DNA of 57,471 nt, from assembly GCA_002633005.1 (NCBI GenBank), contig NMRA01000752.1, positions 1 through 57,471 of the forward strand, in the 5' to 3' direction. Shown here one piece after another: positions 12,558 through 23,618 of the stretch. The first letter of the stretch is position 1, and each line of letters starts with the position of its first letter. The position numbers and the translations under genes are program-made. The notes beneath the pieces were generated by a model. It made no database searches, was not told where the DNA came from, and saw only the letters and a list, made by a program, of their open reading frames with translations. The stretch is from Phoronis australis. Its lineage: Eukaryota > Phoronida > Phoronidae.

Positions 12558-13006
12558 GTTAGTGTATAAGGTCGCTATTCTTAGGATCATCTCCCATGTA
12601 ACTTTACACTGATATTTCATCTGTTTAGTTTGGGTGATGTGTAGCTGTGACCATGAAGTAGCAATTTTCAGAGTCTGAACACATCAGGTAAGGTAGTTAT
12701 CTAATTATAAAACATAATAATTTCAGCACAGCCAATGACAAGTTGACTTACAAACATTTTGAGAACTAGATTGATGGCTCTTATTCAATGGAGAAAACTG
12801 GTTCCGAAAACGCGCGACCCCTGCAAGCGACTAGTGCTGAATATTTTATATTAATATATGCTTGACACTATTTGGTGGAAGCGATCCCTTTCACTTGGTC
12901 TGTTCACAATTATTTACGTGGGTACATTTCTTCGACGGATATTGCTCTCATTGTTACGATTAGTATTATGTTATACTAATCGTTTTCACTCCTCTTTCTC
13001 ATGTAG
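12558..13006. other. Intron of the DSTYK-like locus
   Basis: The plus strand shows a donor at its start and a pyrimidine-rich tract ending CATGTAG at 13006. Nothing else recognised. Confidence 0.5.
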
Positions 13007-13097
13007 ACTTCAAGTTGCCATAGATGCAGTAGAGGGAATGAGGTTTCTACATAATCAAGGTCTGGTACATCGTGATATCAAGCTGAAGAATGTGTTG
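13007..13097 (+). pseudogene. DSTYK: DSTYK exon D (catalytic loop)
   Basis: Encodes [18 protein letters not shown] then [12 protein letters not shown], with the HRD catalytic Asp and the following Lys and Asn intact. Donor TTG|GTGAGT at 13098. This exon itself is undamaged. Confidence 0.9.
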
Positions 13098-13428
13098 GTG
13101 AGTAGCACTGACTCACAGAATATCAGACAGAAATATCAGCCTGATATGTGTCCATAGCAACCAAACTGACATGTATTCTCACTGGCAGTAGGTGGGGATA
13201 AAATCAATGTCTTGTTTAAACTGACAAATATTTTTTGTGAGTTCCGTAAAAAATTGCTCAACTGTCAGTCAATGGGCATGTTTTGCCAACTTATTGGACG
13301 ACATCTTTGTATTGTTTAAGATTACTAGTAATTTTTTTTTCAACAATCAGTAAATTTCCAGGCTTCAGCTGTTCCTGTATGTAGGACCCATTATTCTGTT
13401 ATTGTTAAGAAACCTGACGTTCTTTCAG

Positions 13429-13507
13429 CTGGACAAGAGGAACCGAGGGAAGATAACCGACCTGGGCTTCTGCAAGCCAGAGGCAATGATGAGTGGCAGT
13501 ACTGTGG
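13429..13507 (+). pseudogene. DSTYK: DSTYK exon E (DLG motif)
   Basis: The acceptor TTCTTTCAG ends at 13428. Encodes [18 protein letters not shown] then [11 protein letters not shown] in place of DFG is the norm for this family. Donor G|GTAGGT at 13508. The exon end seeded a downstream 46-bp tandem array. Confidence 0.9.
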
Positions 13508-13795
13508 GTAGGTAGTGTCTGGCCTGAGGTAACAATGAGTTGCAGTATTGTAGTTAGGTAGTGTCTGGTCTGAGGTAACAATGAGTGGCAGTATTGTAGG
13601 TTGGTAGTGTCTGGTCTGAGGTAACAATGAGTGGCAGTATTGTGAGTAGGTAGTGTCTGGTCTGAGGTAACAATGAGTGGCAGTATTGTAGGTTGGTAGT
13701 GTCTGGTCTGAGGTAACAATGAGTGGGAGTATTCTATGAAGGCAGTGTCTTGTCTGAGGTAACAATGAGTGGCAGTATTGTAGGTTGGCAGTCTT
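13488..13795 (+). repeat. 46-bp minisatellite spanning DSTYK exon E donor
   Basis: ATGAGTGGCAG-type starts recur at 13488, 13535, 13581, 13627, 13673, 13719 and 13765 (first step 47, then 46). The first copy is the real exon end plus donor. The next copies, in the intron, repeat the exon tail, a donor-like GT.GGT and GTGTCTGGTCTGAGGTAACA. The unit is not a multiple of three. Confidence 0.93.
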
Positions 13796-14021
13796 GGCTA
13801 ATGACACGGCATTTTGTGATGTAGTAAATAAATTAGACTGTCTGCTGTTTGTATGTTTGGTACTTGCTGGTAGTCTACATTGCAAGTTTGTGAAATATTC
13901 TATGGGTATTTAAACACAAACGATAAACATGACATTGGTTCAAAGCTCAATAAATCAGTCAGGACTCCTCGTTTAATCATGCTCTCCGCAACCATAAAAA
14001 TGATATAGTTACTCGTCTTGA

Positions 14022-14745
14022 AGGCGAAGGCAACCTTTTTGCATGTCATTTTCAGAAAAAATAAGGTTCGTTGATTATCTTAGACATCTGTCTCACTAAA
14101 TTACAGCTTTTTGTAATTTAATTAATTACCCATCCTCTACTCCGGAAGTGACGTTTTGGGAGGCAAGGATTTTGCGCCAATTTCTGTTCATATGGTCTGA
14201 CTGTGAGAGTTGTATAGCCAGTCATTGTTCTACCTTAGTTGTGATGTGTTCGGTCGTTGTTTGTTTTTGTTTACGAGTCAGTCAACATGCCACACTGTTG
14301 CTGCGTACCGGAATGTACTCCTTGTCGTCTCAAGCGCGTTTTGGTAATCCGGCTTTGCATCTCTTTCCGGAGGATGACACACTTCGCCGTCAGTACTTGG
14401 CTCGTTTGGGTGACGCACCGTTACCCGTCCACGCAACGTTCAAAGCAGTGGAGGGTTACCGAGTGTGTGGCAAGCATTTTCTGTCGTCAGATTACGAGAG
14501 AGATATGTACGCTAAATTGACGAAGGTCCCTGTGAAACAACGCGTCAAGAAGGGTGCCATACCGTCGCTGTTGATTCCTGGCAGTGCCCGTCGCGTTTTT
14601 GAAGAGAGAAGTGCGTTTTTGAAGAGAGAAGCCTCGCGAGTCACTACAGTGACTGGAGGTACTTCATCTGCTGTCACCTTTGCCTCCGAACGTACCCCCA
14701 GAGCATGCAATTCCAGGAACTAGCAGTGATTCGCCCTGTGCTGTT
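14022..14745 (+). mobile_element. Kolobok-like DNA transposon copy with THAP domain, partial
   Basis: The left end AGGCGAAGGCAACCTTTTT is the same as that of the element at 23619. It is preceded by TTGA, a likely decayed TTAA target site. It has a 5' non-coding part, then an open frame with a THAP zinc-binding domain. The Kolobok superfamily is known for TTAA target duplications and THAP-bearing proteins, which is why I prefer it over P elements (8-bp duplications). No right terminal repeat is visible, so the copy is truncated. Confidence 0.75.
14287..14723 (+). pseudogene. THAP-domain transposon protein, frameshifted
   Basis: Starts ATG at 14287 as MPHCCCVPECT, giving the two N-terminal THAP cysteines. 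About 15 codons later the homologous frame switches (near 14325-14340) to one reading ARFGNPALHLFPEDD, then AVEGYRVCGKHFLSSDYE, which supplies the C-x2-H of the C2CH zinc site. It then runs on to a stop at 14721-14723. THAP domains bind DNA, here presumably the transposon ends. The frameshift and lack of a catalytic region make this copy non-functional. Homologous copies lie at 24012-24700 (minus) and 21535-21850. Confidence 0.78.
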
Positions 14746-15736
14746 GTCTCTAGACTGTTGAGTTATTTCGTGGGTAGTTTGACTATAAATCAAGTAACAC
14801 AAGATGAGAACAGTGATCGTTTATTCGACTTCCGGCGATAAGAGACGGGAATGCCGGGGGCGTCACCTAGTGGTGAACATAGATAATACAACAAACTCCT
14901 GCCCTTACGAGGAACTTGAGTCATAGTCTAGTGTGCAAATTAACCAAATTAGTCATCTCCCCTGGTCCTAATCGTGCGGTTACTATCTCAACAGAATGCG
15001 CACATTTCGTGAGGATTTGGATCACGGATTTCGCTGATTTATAAATCCACTTACATATAAGTTGAATGCTGGTAAAACCTTTAACATCAATAAAAATCAC
15101 ATTAATACTCCAGGAATAACCAACTGGCCTACTCAAAATCTATCTCGCAATTCAACAGCAGGTTACACACTCATTTCATGCCGGAAGTATGCCGCACAAA
15201 ATCTCTAGACCATCTTAGCCAAGTACAATACATTGCAATCTACGAAAATACAACTAACTAACCCGAGTTTCAACTTCTTTGGAAACATGAAATAGGAACA
15301 CCAGAGGGGTGTGAAGGTTGTTTATATTCTTCAATGATAAATTTTTGAAACCGAACAAATGGTTTTTAAATTTCTTGTCCTAATATTTCCAAACCTTTCA
15401 AACGAACGTTTATGACAAAAACAAAATTCTTCAACCGGTTTTGTAAAGTCCTATACCACCTCTAGGCTACATCATGAACCAAACCTACATGTACTCCTAA
15501 TGTTACAAAAGGGTCCCGTGCGTAAAGGATACTAAGTATTGGCCTTCTGAAATATTACATGAAACGTCAAATCAGATCAAGCGGTTCAGAAGTCCTGACT
15601 TTTGCCTTTTATGAACTTCAGTTGCACTGAACGTAATCTTTTATGAAGTTACCGTAGTTGGCTACAGACTGACCCATTTTTATAAAAACTCGCAACGCCG
15701 AGAAACGTCTACACAAATTACACCCTATCGCTTCCT
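14746..15736. other. Non-coding stretch
   Basis: No exon recognised on either strand. A search for the missing DSTYK C-lobe exons by eye found none. Confidence 0.45.
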
Positions 15737-15973
15737 GGAGGAGGCCGTGTAGTCTAGTGTGATAGGTGCCTTCTTTCTTTAATCGAGGTCGTGGGTTCGA
15801 ATCCCACTGGGTCACACTGCTAAACCTTTGGGTCAGGTTTCAAACTCCTAGGCTCGGTTTTAACTATATATTAATAAAGCATAAAATGGTTCCAGGTGAT
15901 CAGTGCAGATGGCCCACATGCGCTGCCTACGCACGTCTGGTACAACGTGTGTCAGAACGCCTGAAATGTTTTG
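15737..15973 (+). mobile_element. tRNA-derived SINE, copy 3
   Basis: Same family as 4444 and 5551. The A-box-like region is degraded, but the B-box GGGTTCGAATCCC at about 15793 is perfect, followed by the shared block GGTGATCAGTGCAGATGGCCC and CACGTCTGGTACAACG. No clear target duplication was found. Confidence 0.85.
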
Positions 15974-16599
15974 ATGCAGCTCTTGATTTAACAAAGGGTC
16001 TCATTTTTTATGTTTGGTCCGCTATAAATAACACCACAGACCTGGAAGTCCAGTAAACAGTTCTACCTTACAAATTTGACAATCCCTAGTCTCAGAAACG
16101 TTGAGAACTAGGCAAAAGATACTAATGGTGAAATTCCGGTGATGAAAATCGTCCACTTTGTTTATTTACTTCACCAACACAGTTTGAAATAGTCGGTAAA
16201 ATGAAGTCCATTCGACTAAGCGCCATGTGGGTCCCTATGCCAACCCCAATATAGTAGAACCCAACAAGCTCAAATGCGATCAAATCAGGACGGGCATAAA
16301 TAAGGAAATTTACACTATCAACAGACTGGCCAAGTAAGAATAAGATACAAAGTGTTGCTACAGTGCACACGAGCATAATACTTTTCTGCTCTATTTATTT
16401 TCAAAACTTTATTGTGTTACATTTAATTTATTTTCTGTTCAACTCAATGAGGCCACTTAATATAAATGCATTCAACACGATTAATGCATTATAAACACCA
16501 AAAGTTATGCTCTATCAACATGAGACAAAAGCAGTACACCCCTTTCTTAAAAAATGGGTTAGAAGTTAGAAATAAAGGACGAGAGCGTACACAAGTTTC
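15974..16599. other. Non-coding stretch
   Basis: Nothing recognised. Confidence 0.4.
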
Positions 16600-16738
16600 C
16601 ATCACTTGTAACGTCGATTTTTGACACGGATGTTGGGGAAGAAAATCAGTCTGGCGACAGCAACACGGAATCGTACGAAGGCGATGATTTTCGAAATTTG
16701 ATTCGTTATGTTGTATGTCTTTTTTTCCCTGCGGTTCA

Positions 16739-16929
16739 GGATTACTTGTGGATCCAGGAACAAGGACTTAATGATAACGTTGGTGAACGGTAACATCTAT
16801 TTGAGGTGTTACAACTGTCATCGATATTGTCATCTTCTGTGTTTTCATCCAACCATCCCTGATGAAAACTTGAATGAAGAAGACCTTCAGTACTTGAGTG
16901 AGCACGGTATGCTGTGTGATTTATGTTGA
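16739..16929 (+). CDS. PHD-like zinc-finger fragment
   Basis: Possible terminal exon after an acceptor-like GCGGTTCAG. The frame gives ITCGSRNKD, then LRCYNCHRYCHLLC, and ends MLCDLC followed by a stop. The spacing C-x2-C-x4-H-x2-C, then about 30 residues, then C-x2-C, matches the second part of a PHD finger; one more Cys lies upstream, so seven of eight ligands are present. The preceding 16600-16710 reads as an acidic stretch in another frame. It could be the 3' end of a host gene or a PHD tail of a retroelement. I do not recognise the protein. Confidence 0.35.
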
Positions 16930-18511
16930 ATTATTCAACGGTTCTTTTAAGAACCATTTCACGCTATACCTAAGCCTCATGCAAAGTACAACCAACGGCA
17001 TATTTAAAAGCCACTTAACACTTCCCAGAAGAATTGCTCAGTTGAGAAACTTAAGTTGAATTATAATTAAACATACGGAGGTTAGACCAGTGAAATCGTT
17101 GCACAGGCGCATTTTTTAATCCGAATGGATCAACTGAAATTTTCGGATATAATAACATCCTTCGTAAACAGAAACAGAAACAAAGTAAAATCAAACACTA
17201 CATGACAATTGGCATTTAAGATGTGGCGTAATGAATATGACCAGTAGCATTGCCAAAAGTACTCGCAATACCAACAGTTCTACAATCGGAAGGCTTTGAA
17301 CATCGTTTGAATGCCGAAACTATTTTTTTTTCGTTGTACTGGACAGTAAATTAGATGCGAGAATTTCCCGTCACAATACACTAACCCGAAACTGAACCAG
17401 GTAATTTAGGAAAGTGACGCCTCCTCTAGGATAGCACGGAAGAAAATGTCGGAGTTGCTGTTGTCTATAATCCATGATGTAATTAATAGGCCGCTGTAAA
17501 CCGCATTCTGTCGAAGAACTTTTGGTTTACACCGCTGACCACCATAAAATTGATCTCGACCGTTTCCTTACTCAGATGGGAATCAATTCTTGGTCTTAGA
17601 AAGAACTGGCATGTTTGCACGTGACCACGCGCGGCGAGTATGAGGACTCGCCGGATCGTAAGCCAATTTATTGATATTTGGGTACTATCGGTTCTTTCCA
17701 AGCCCATAAATCACCTATTTTGCCGAGATATAACGTTCATCCGATTTATGGGCAATAATGTTATCTGTTTTATTCACCTATACTCATGAAAAAAAATGAA
17801 AAGAAAACAAAAATGAGGGACAAATTGAAACCAGCTTACTAATGGTAAGTTTCTGAGACGATGCCGGTTTTATAGTTGTTCTAATTAACCACTGAGCCAA
17901 AACACCGCAATAGAAATCTTTAGTAACATGATTCCCGAGTTTCTATAGTGCGCTTTATCGAAATTTGCTAACCCGCCAGACGGCGATCAGGTTAGGTGGA
18001 CATACGTTCAACGCCACCTACATGTACATGTACAAATCTCATGTAATTCGGATGTGAGATTTCAACCTACTAGAATAAACACTAACAGTGTTTCGACACT
18101 TTTCGTCCTACTATAATATCGGCAAATGTCCTCTGCTTTGCGGCGGAGTTTACCAAATGAATGCCTTTCGATAAAAGACAAACCTTTTGAAATATCAATC
18201 AAGGAGTAATGACGTCATCTTCCATACATTTCCCACTGCAAAGATGTATCCACGACAAAACCAGTGGCTACCGCTGCAAAAGCAGGAGAATTTCAATCCC
18301 AGTCGGTGTCAAAAAACTAAACTAAATTAATGAAATAAACAAGTATTTGGAGGGACTGACAGTGGAACTTATGCCTCTTTGTATTTATGAACCACTGCGC
18401 AATTTCTGTACACCAATCGGAAATCACTTTCGTGCTCTCCGTACTTCTATTCTTCCACTAGGCAGAATTTGTCGAAACATTACATCACCAACCTGAGTTC
18501 TGGTCTTTCAG
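16930..18511. other. Non-coding stretch, expected place of CMPK2 upstream exons
   Basis: I looked here for a P-loop exon (GLDATGKT-type) and for an exon ending in a VDR-type codon split, and found neither on the plus strand. Confidence 0.4.
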
Positions 18512-18712
18512 GTATTGGTACAACACGGCTGCGATGACAATAGCTGAGGATGTTGGCAAGGGGGTATCGAACTTACCACCAGTTAACCACGACGTCTACC
18601 GGTGGCCTGATGATTTACTTCGACCTACTGCTGTTGTTCTTGTGGCGTCGAAGGCACACTTAAAATCACTGAAGAAAGAATTCGGGAAAACGGCATACGA
18701 GTCGAAGAAATT
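18512..18712 (+). CDS. CMPK2: CMPK2-like nucleotide kinase, penultimate exon
   Basis: CMPK2 is the mitochondrial UMP-CMP kinase of the thymidylate kinase fold, interferon-inducible and antiviral in vertebrates. The exon (acceptor GGTCTTTCAG, donor GTAAGC) reads YWYNTAAMTIAEDVGKG, then NLPPVNHDVYRWPDDLLRP. It matches the block in CMPK2 around RYWHSTA and VYQWPEDLLKP, including the Tyr-Trp after the conserved DR. The first base completes an Arg codon, consistent with DR|YW. The following strand (VVLVASKAHLKSLKKEFG) is more diverged than the family's LLL..SPEER. The upstream P-loop exons are not in the window, so only the 3' part of the gene is visible. Confidence 0.83.
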
Positions 18713-19870
18713 GTAAGCAAGTTTTATCATTAGGAGCACGGCACTTAGTCAATATGTGTGATACAGTCAATTCGAAAAAATCAAATAGAAAAGGAGTACA
18801 GAATATGACGATAGGTAGGCACAAACAAGTGTTAGCATTTCTCTTTATCCAACGTCATATGCAGTGTGTGTATACAGTATGCGGGAGCATACTGATTTGG
18901 GCGTCCTGAGTTCTTCGACAAACTTCTCGAAAAATCTTCATAAAATTAATTCGGCTCGGGTAGGCCCTCTATTGAATAGGTCGATCCTAGTGACAAATTC
19001 TCATGCTTGGCAAATTCCTTACTGATGCGTATTGGCACACGATTTCCATGTCAAGCATAGAGCCGACTTGAGACAGAACCTCGAGAGCGCTGTTCCTACA
19101 GTACCATAATACTTCTACTTTAGTGTATGTTTTTTGCGCCGTCTTCTAAGGCTGCCAACATCCCCGATGGCTGTTCACAATTTTCTATCACTGCTCCCTG
19201 CAATGGCAATGTTTAAAATATTGAGCACCACTTTACTAGAGGTCGTGTGCCTGCTATACATCAGCGTAGTTAGAAGCATGCAAATACATCTTTAAATGGT
19301 CGTGCTGCAGCGGGTGCGTTTTTGTGAAGGTGACACTTGAATCTTCGCCTTAGTGAAACGATTGCCATTGACCTAAACGTGATGTAAGCTCGCATTGAAG
19401 CCGAGTGACCATCCTTATAAACCACTCTAATGCATTATTCGCCAATATAAAACTAAGAAACGATCGTCTTAGCTAAGACCAGACTTACGACCTTGGATAA
19501 AACGGGGCCCAGATGAGTTCTTGTGAACTCTTGGCCTTGCTCTTTCTGTTGTATATCGATTACTCCTTTCTGTCCTTTTTATAGTCACAATGTTGGATTA
19601 AACGCGACAATCTCACACGAGGGGACACTTCCTAGTCAGCCACAAGGGTTTACATTTTTCGACATTCCTACGTCAAACTCACTGCAAAGTGATCTTCGAG
19701 TGTCGAGGACTGCACGACGAGACGATTTCCTCGCCACCTATTTCTTCTTGTGCAATTTGTTTGGATAAAATTTATTATAGGCAATTATGACCATACTGCC
19801 TACAGACGTAAATACATGTGGTGTGAAGAATGGCTTGCATAAGCCTTCACACGGGGTTGGATTAATTACT

Positions 19871-19920
19871 AAAAGGAGAAGGCAACCATTTTAGCACCAA
19901 TTTTAGTTAAAACGCGATTT
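19871..19920 (+). mobile_element. Possible solo left end of the Kolobok-like family
   Basis: AAAGGAGAAGGCAACCATTTT differs by little from the AAAGGCGAAGGCAACC end of the elements at 14022 and 23619. TTAA lies a few bases upstream but is not adjacent. Similarity fades quickly. Confidence 0.35.
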
Positions 19921-20184
19921 TCTGGTTTCCTTATACAATTGATTAACGTATCAAATTTCTCCAGAGTCTAATAAAAGATGTATTTCGATCCTCTTTAGCT
20001 GTCAATGTTAAATTCTAAAGCAAAGCGCTCTGAAATTTAAAAGCATTACACTATGGATCTTGAATTATTTCGAAATGAACCTGCAACCCAAATCACAGGC
20101 AATGCGCACATGCCAATTCCAATAAACTCGGAATCATTTTCGTGACTTTGCTGATGCTTTCGATGTTCTTGTTGGCAACGGATC

Positions 20185-20240
20185 TAGTAGTAGTAGTGGT
20201 AGTGGTGGTGGTGGTGGTGGTGGTGGTAGTGGTAGTGGTA
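20185..20240 (+). repeat. GGT/AGT microsatellite
   Basis: A run of AGT and GGT triplets with about ten uninterrupted GGT units in the middle. Confidence 0.9.
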
Positions 20241-21534
20241 ATACACTTTATCCTATCATGGAAAGGGAGTTGGTAAAAGGCTTCAAAACGCGAAATGATT
20301 GTGATAGAATCTCAGGGGTTACACATCAACACAACATTCATACATGAAACTTTTTTCGGCGGCCAAATTTACGAATTTACGATTCAGTAACACAGCACGT
20401 CATTAAGTTTCTACATTACAGCACTTTTTCGAAAAGTCTGTTAACCCAATATCTACAGAATTAGAGGGTTCAGAAAAGTACAACCGAATCGCATTACATG
20501 TTTAACGTACCTGTAGTTTATAACGTTCGATCGCCCCAATATACTCTTTCTACAATTCGTTTTTAATGAACACGGATACAAAACTTGAAACACACGCGTG
20601 TTCGTGGATGGTGTAACCACCAAATAATTATGTCGCGGTCGAACCGCTGTTCAGCATTGATCGTATTGTGGTGGTCTTTAAAAGTTCACGATAATTCTCG
20701 TGGAAAATAGATGGAATTTTGAAGCCAAAGCTTCCGGTAACTTTTCAATAGTTTTAGTGCCATTTTCGTGCAACTTCCCGTTCCGGATTTTTGCCAACAA
20801 AAATCGTTAACTTTTGAAATCAGCGTCATTTTCCGTTCGATTTTCATCGGGATTTTCGCTTTACGACAAAAATATATGGGCTTGAACACGGTCACTCTTC
20901 ACTCATATTTTCAGAAACGTCAAAAAAACGACGAAACTTTACAACTCACACATGTGCTCACGACACCCAGGAGAACGAATTACTTAGAATATTGTGGCAC
21001 TGCGCTAATCAGACCGTTGCGGATTCATAAATTCGTGAAATTTGTTACTTTCTCAGGAATTTTAACTCAGGTTTACAGATATTCCAAGCTAATTTCTGTG
21101 TATTTACTTTGAAATTATCAGTTTAAATTGAATTCTTAGCGGATATAAAAATTCAAAACAAAAGAAACCGCTTTACCGCGAAGTAATACTAAAAGTTACT
21201 TCAAACTCGGCTGATCTGACCGAAGCAATCTCAGCTAAAACTTCACCGATATTTACGGAGAGAGCACGTAAGGAGGTCAAAAATTTATGAAGATTTCGAA
21301 TCTTCTATTAGTTTAAATCCGTCAGAAGAGCGAAAAAGTGAAAACAGATGTACTTGTTTCGTTAGGCAACTCTTATCTTAACACCATCAGCAAATGTGTA
21401 TTGGGGTGAAATGGCATGTTACCGGACAAATAAAGGCATGCGGTTTACCCAGGAATTTCGACCGTCCCGAAAACGAGGGGAGGATTTCCGGACCAAAACA
21501 CGTTATGTTAATTCGATTTTCGTTTTTATCCAGG

Positions 21535-21850
21535 TAAACAGGGCGAAATGTTGCTTATGCATGGGTCACTCCCGAAGTGCCGTTCACGACCCAAATCTTT
21601 GACCCGTCATCTTTGTCTAAATGTATTTCGTAGTATGCTTGACACTATAGAGGCTTCATTATGTTCGTCGCCTTGTAACATTGAGACCTTGCTAAGAGCA
21701 ATTCAGCAAGAATGCAGCGTTGCCGGTTCACGCCACTACTAATGCGGTACAAAACTATCTTGTGTATGGCAATCACTTCTTTCCTTCATATTACGAAAGG
21801 GAATTTCTACAAATATCATGGAGTTACCTCCAATCGATATTCCTCTTCCG
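21535..21850 (+). pseudogene. Diverged THAP-domain relic (Kolobok-like)
   Basis: A frame around 21715-21815 reads LPVHATTNAVQNYLVYG then NHFFPSYYERE. This is clearly related to LPVHATFKAVEGYRVCGKHF in the copy at 14287. The final zinc Cys is replaced by Tyr (VYGNH). A CC.C cluster near 21548 is at the right distance for the N-terminal ligands. Frameshifts and stops make it a fossil. Confidence 0.6.
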
Positions 21851-22600
21851 TGCTGTGTCACCACCTTCTCGGGATTGTCTTTCTGAAACGTAAAGTGTAA
21901 TGATCTGCAGCCAGTGTTGTGTCTCTCTTACGTGTGCACAGCCACCACATCGTTCAAGTCCATCAACCAGAACAGAGCTTCGTGGAATGGTGGTGTCTCC
22001 AGCCTAGAGCCTATAAGCACAACTACATTTTCCAGCAGTGTTTCAGCCTCGTCGTACTCTCAACAAATCCTAAATTCCACTGTGATTTCCCAGGCCATGC
22101 CCGTTCAGCATTTGCACCAAAACGTACCATTGGGTCTGCCCTCAACGACGTCTTACTCAATTGGCTTGATCTCAGCCTGAGCCTATACGCGTATCTCAAT
22201 GTATTCCACTTCCTGCGGCCTGTTCATGAAAGAATTCGTCGTCACGTCCACTGCTTACCATATCCCCGTCACTGAGCCACAAATTGTGGTGTCTGATCAA
22301 ACAGTGAATAAATCTCCCTCAGTTTGTTGACCGAGAATACTGGGCGATGGCAAATTTTGTTACATGTAAGTAGTATACAATAAACACATGTTCAAAATGA
22401 ATCATTGAACATACGTAGATGACACGAAATAATCTAGGCCATAAAAGACATTTCCGGATTGACCCATGCATTATTCATTTGAGTACTGGGGAATTTTTTT
22501 GAACTTCAAACTTTGTCTAGGATAACCAGAAAATCGTACTTTGAATAAAAGACTATAAAACGGTTGCTTTCCTGTTAAGTCGACTAAATTCGTGTTTCAG

Positions 22601-22913
22601 GATGATGGAAGTTTTTAAACGCATGCGAACATCATCTTTTGTGGAACTTAAGAATAGCAACGACAGTTGCAAAGCGGCAGCCATGTTTGCCGTCGATCGG
22701 CTGAAAGGCATGCGCGTCCTCGATTCAAACGTCTTGGCCGTGAACGAGGCTTGTCCTGCATACCAAGACAGTCACGTGGTCAAGTCGGAACTCAGTGTAC
22801 TTCAGCGCCACTATACCGCTGTGGACCTAGGAGCGACGCCGAATGAGGAGGACAAATATTGTGACAGACTGAGTGCCGCCATTCATTCGCCAGCTAAAGT
22901 TCGATTCTTCTGA
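22601..22913 (+). CDS. CMPK2: CMPK2-like nucleotide kinase, terminal exon
   Basis: The acceptor CGTGTTTCAG is at 22591-22600. The first base completes the TT. codon left by the exon at 18512, giving Leu, and the frame then runs 103 codons to a TGA. It begins MMEVFKRMRTSSFVELK and has near its end HYTAVDLGATPNEEDKYCDR. The latter resembles the CMPK2 C-terminal strand and helix (HVVDASPSREKVLQ). Between them lies an insertion-like region unlike the vertebrate protein, making this C-terminal part longer than usual. The join rests on phase compatibility, strand and partial similarity. A canonical AATAAA is at 23130-23135. Confidence 0.68.
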
Positions 22914-23614
22914 CGTAACCAGTAACGTCCAATGACCAGTCGTAAGTCTTTCCACATTTCAGGTGGTGAAGCGATAAGACGATGTTTTGTAAAGTCTTGC
23001 GTGCTTGACAATCGCTAAGTTTCTAAACGCTACCACGAACTTCCCTTCTGCCGAAAAGACTTATTTTGATTTAAATTACTCAGTGTATATTCTCCACAGT
23101 TAGAAAATTGAATGTACAGCGCGATTTTCAATAAAATATTTCACATTTCGTTGTTCGTGTTAGTCCACCCGCCTCCACCCCGTTATAACGTTTTCACAAA
23201 GCGTAGATATTGTAATGTCAGGTTTCTGTCTCCGAACTTTCTGTGCAGTTGCACAAAGTTCATCGTCGGGTTCACTAGCATCACACAGCAGGAAATGAGG
23301 AAATTGCTAAAGAGAATGCTAAAGAGAACCACAGTTTATCTAGCCGTGGATATAGTTAATCAAGAAGCCGTTGCTATGGTTAATGCCTGGAAAACCCTGT
23401 CTTTTATAGGGATGAAACATGTCACTCCAAAGCATCCCAGCGCCTCAAATATACCATCTTCAAAGATCGATTAGTTTGGATTGGTGACAAATTGAAGAAA
23501 TTCTATTTAAATGACAATTGAAAACACGCTAAAAGGCTCCCAAAACAGTGACCCCTTCCTGGTATTGTCTTTCTCCTATAGGGTAGTTGGTAGACGGCGT
23601 TTGTAGTGGGACAC
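22914..23614 (+). other. Likely 3' UTR then non-coding
   Basis: Probable 3' UTR of the CMPK2-like gene up to about 23150, then unannotated sequence. Confidence 0.4.
23130..23135 (+). terminator. Candidate poly-A signal for the CMPK2-like gene
   Basis: Canonical AATAAA about 217 bases after the TGA at 22911-22913. Confidence 0.4.
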
Positions 23615-23618
23615 TTAA

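Larger units (their letters stand above)
10940..13507 (+). pseudogene. DSTYK: DSTYK-like kinase, five exons, disabled (unprocessed pseudogene)
   Basis: DSTYK (dual serine/threonine and tyrosine protein kinase) is an about 930-aa kinase in vertebrates. Five exons match its region from just before the kinase domain to just past the catalytic loop, each with AG/GT borders: 10940-11142, 12011-12173, 12418-12557, 13007-13097 and 13429-13507. Splice phases agree across all junctions. Diagnostic strings are [52 protein letters not shown] and [16 protein letters not shown]. The locus is damaged: the glycine-loop exon has a TAG at 12050-12052 where the family has Gln in GRGQYG, plus a pair of compensating frameshifts. 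The third exon has a deletion and frameshift near 12443. The remaining C-lobe exons (from GTPIHMAPE on) and all N-terminal exons are not visible. Assembly error could mimic single lesions, but several together favour a pseudogene. Confidence 0.88.
18713..22600. other. Intron of the CMPK2-like gene
   Basis: A 3.9-kb plus-strand intron with GT at 18713 and TTTCAG at 22600. It contains a possible solo transposon end near 19871, a (GGT)n-type microsatellite (20190-20240) and a THAP relic (21535-21850). No other exon recognised. Confidence 0.55.

Noticed and set aside
10940-22913. One continuous gene joining DSTYK exons to the CMPK2-like exons
   Set aside because: The motifs belong to two unrelated kinase families, and the DSTYK frame is broken.
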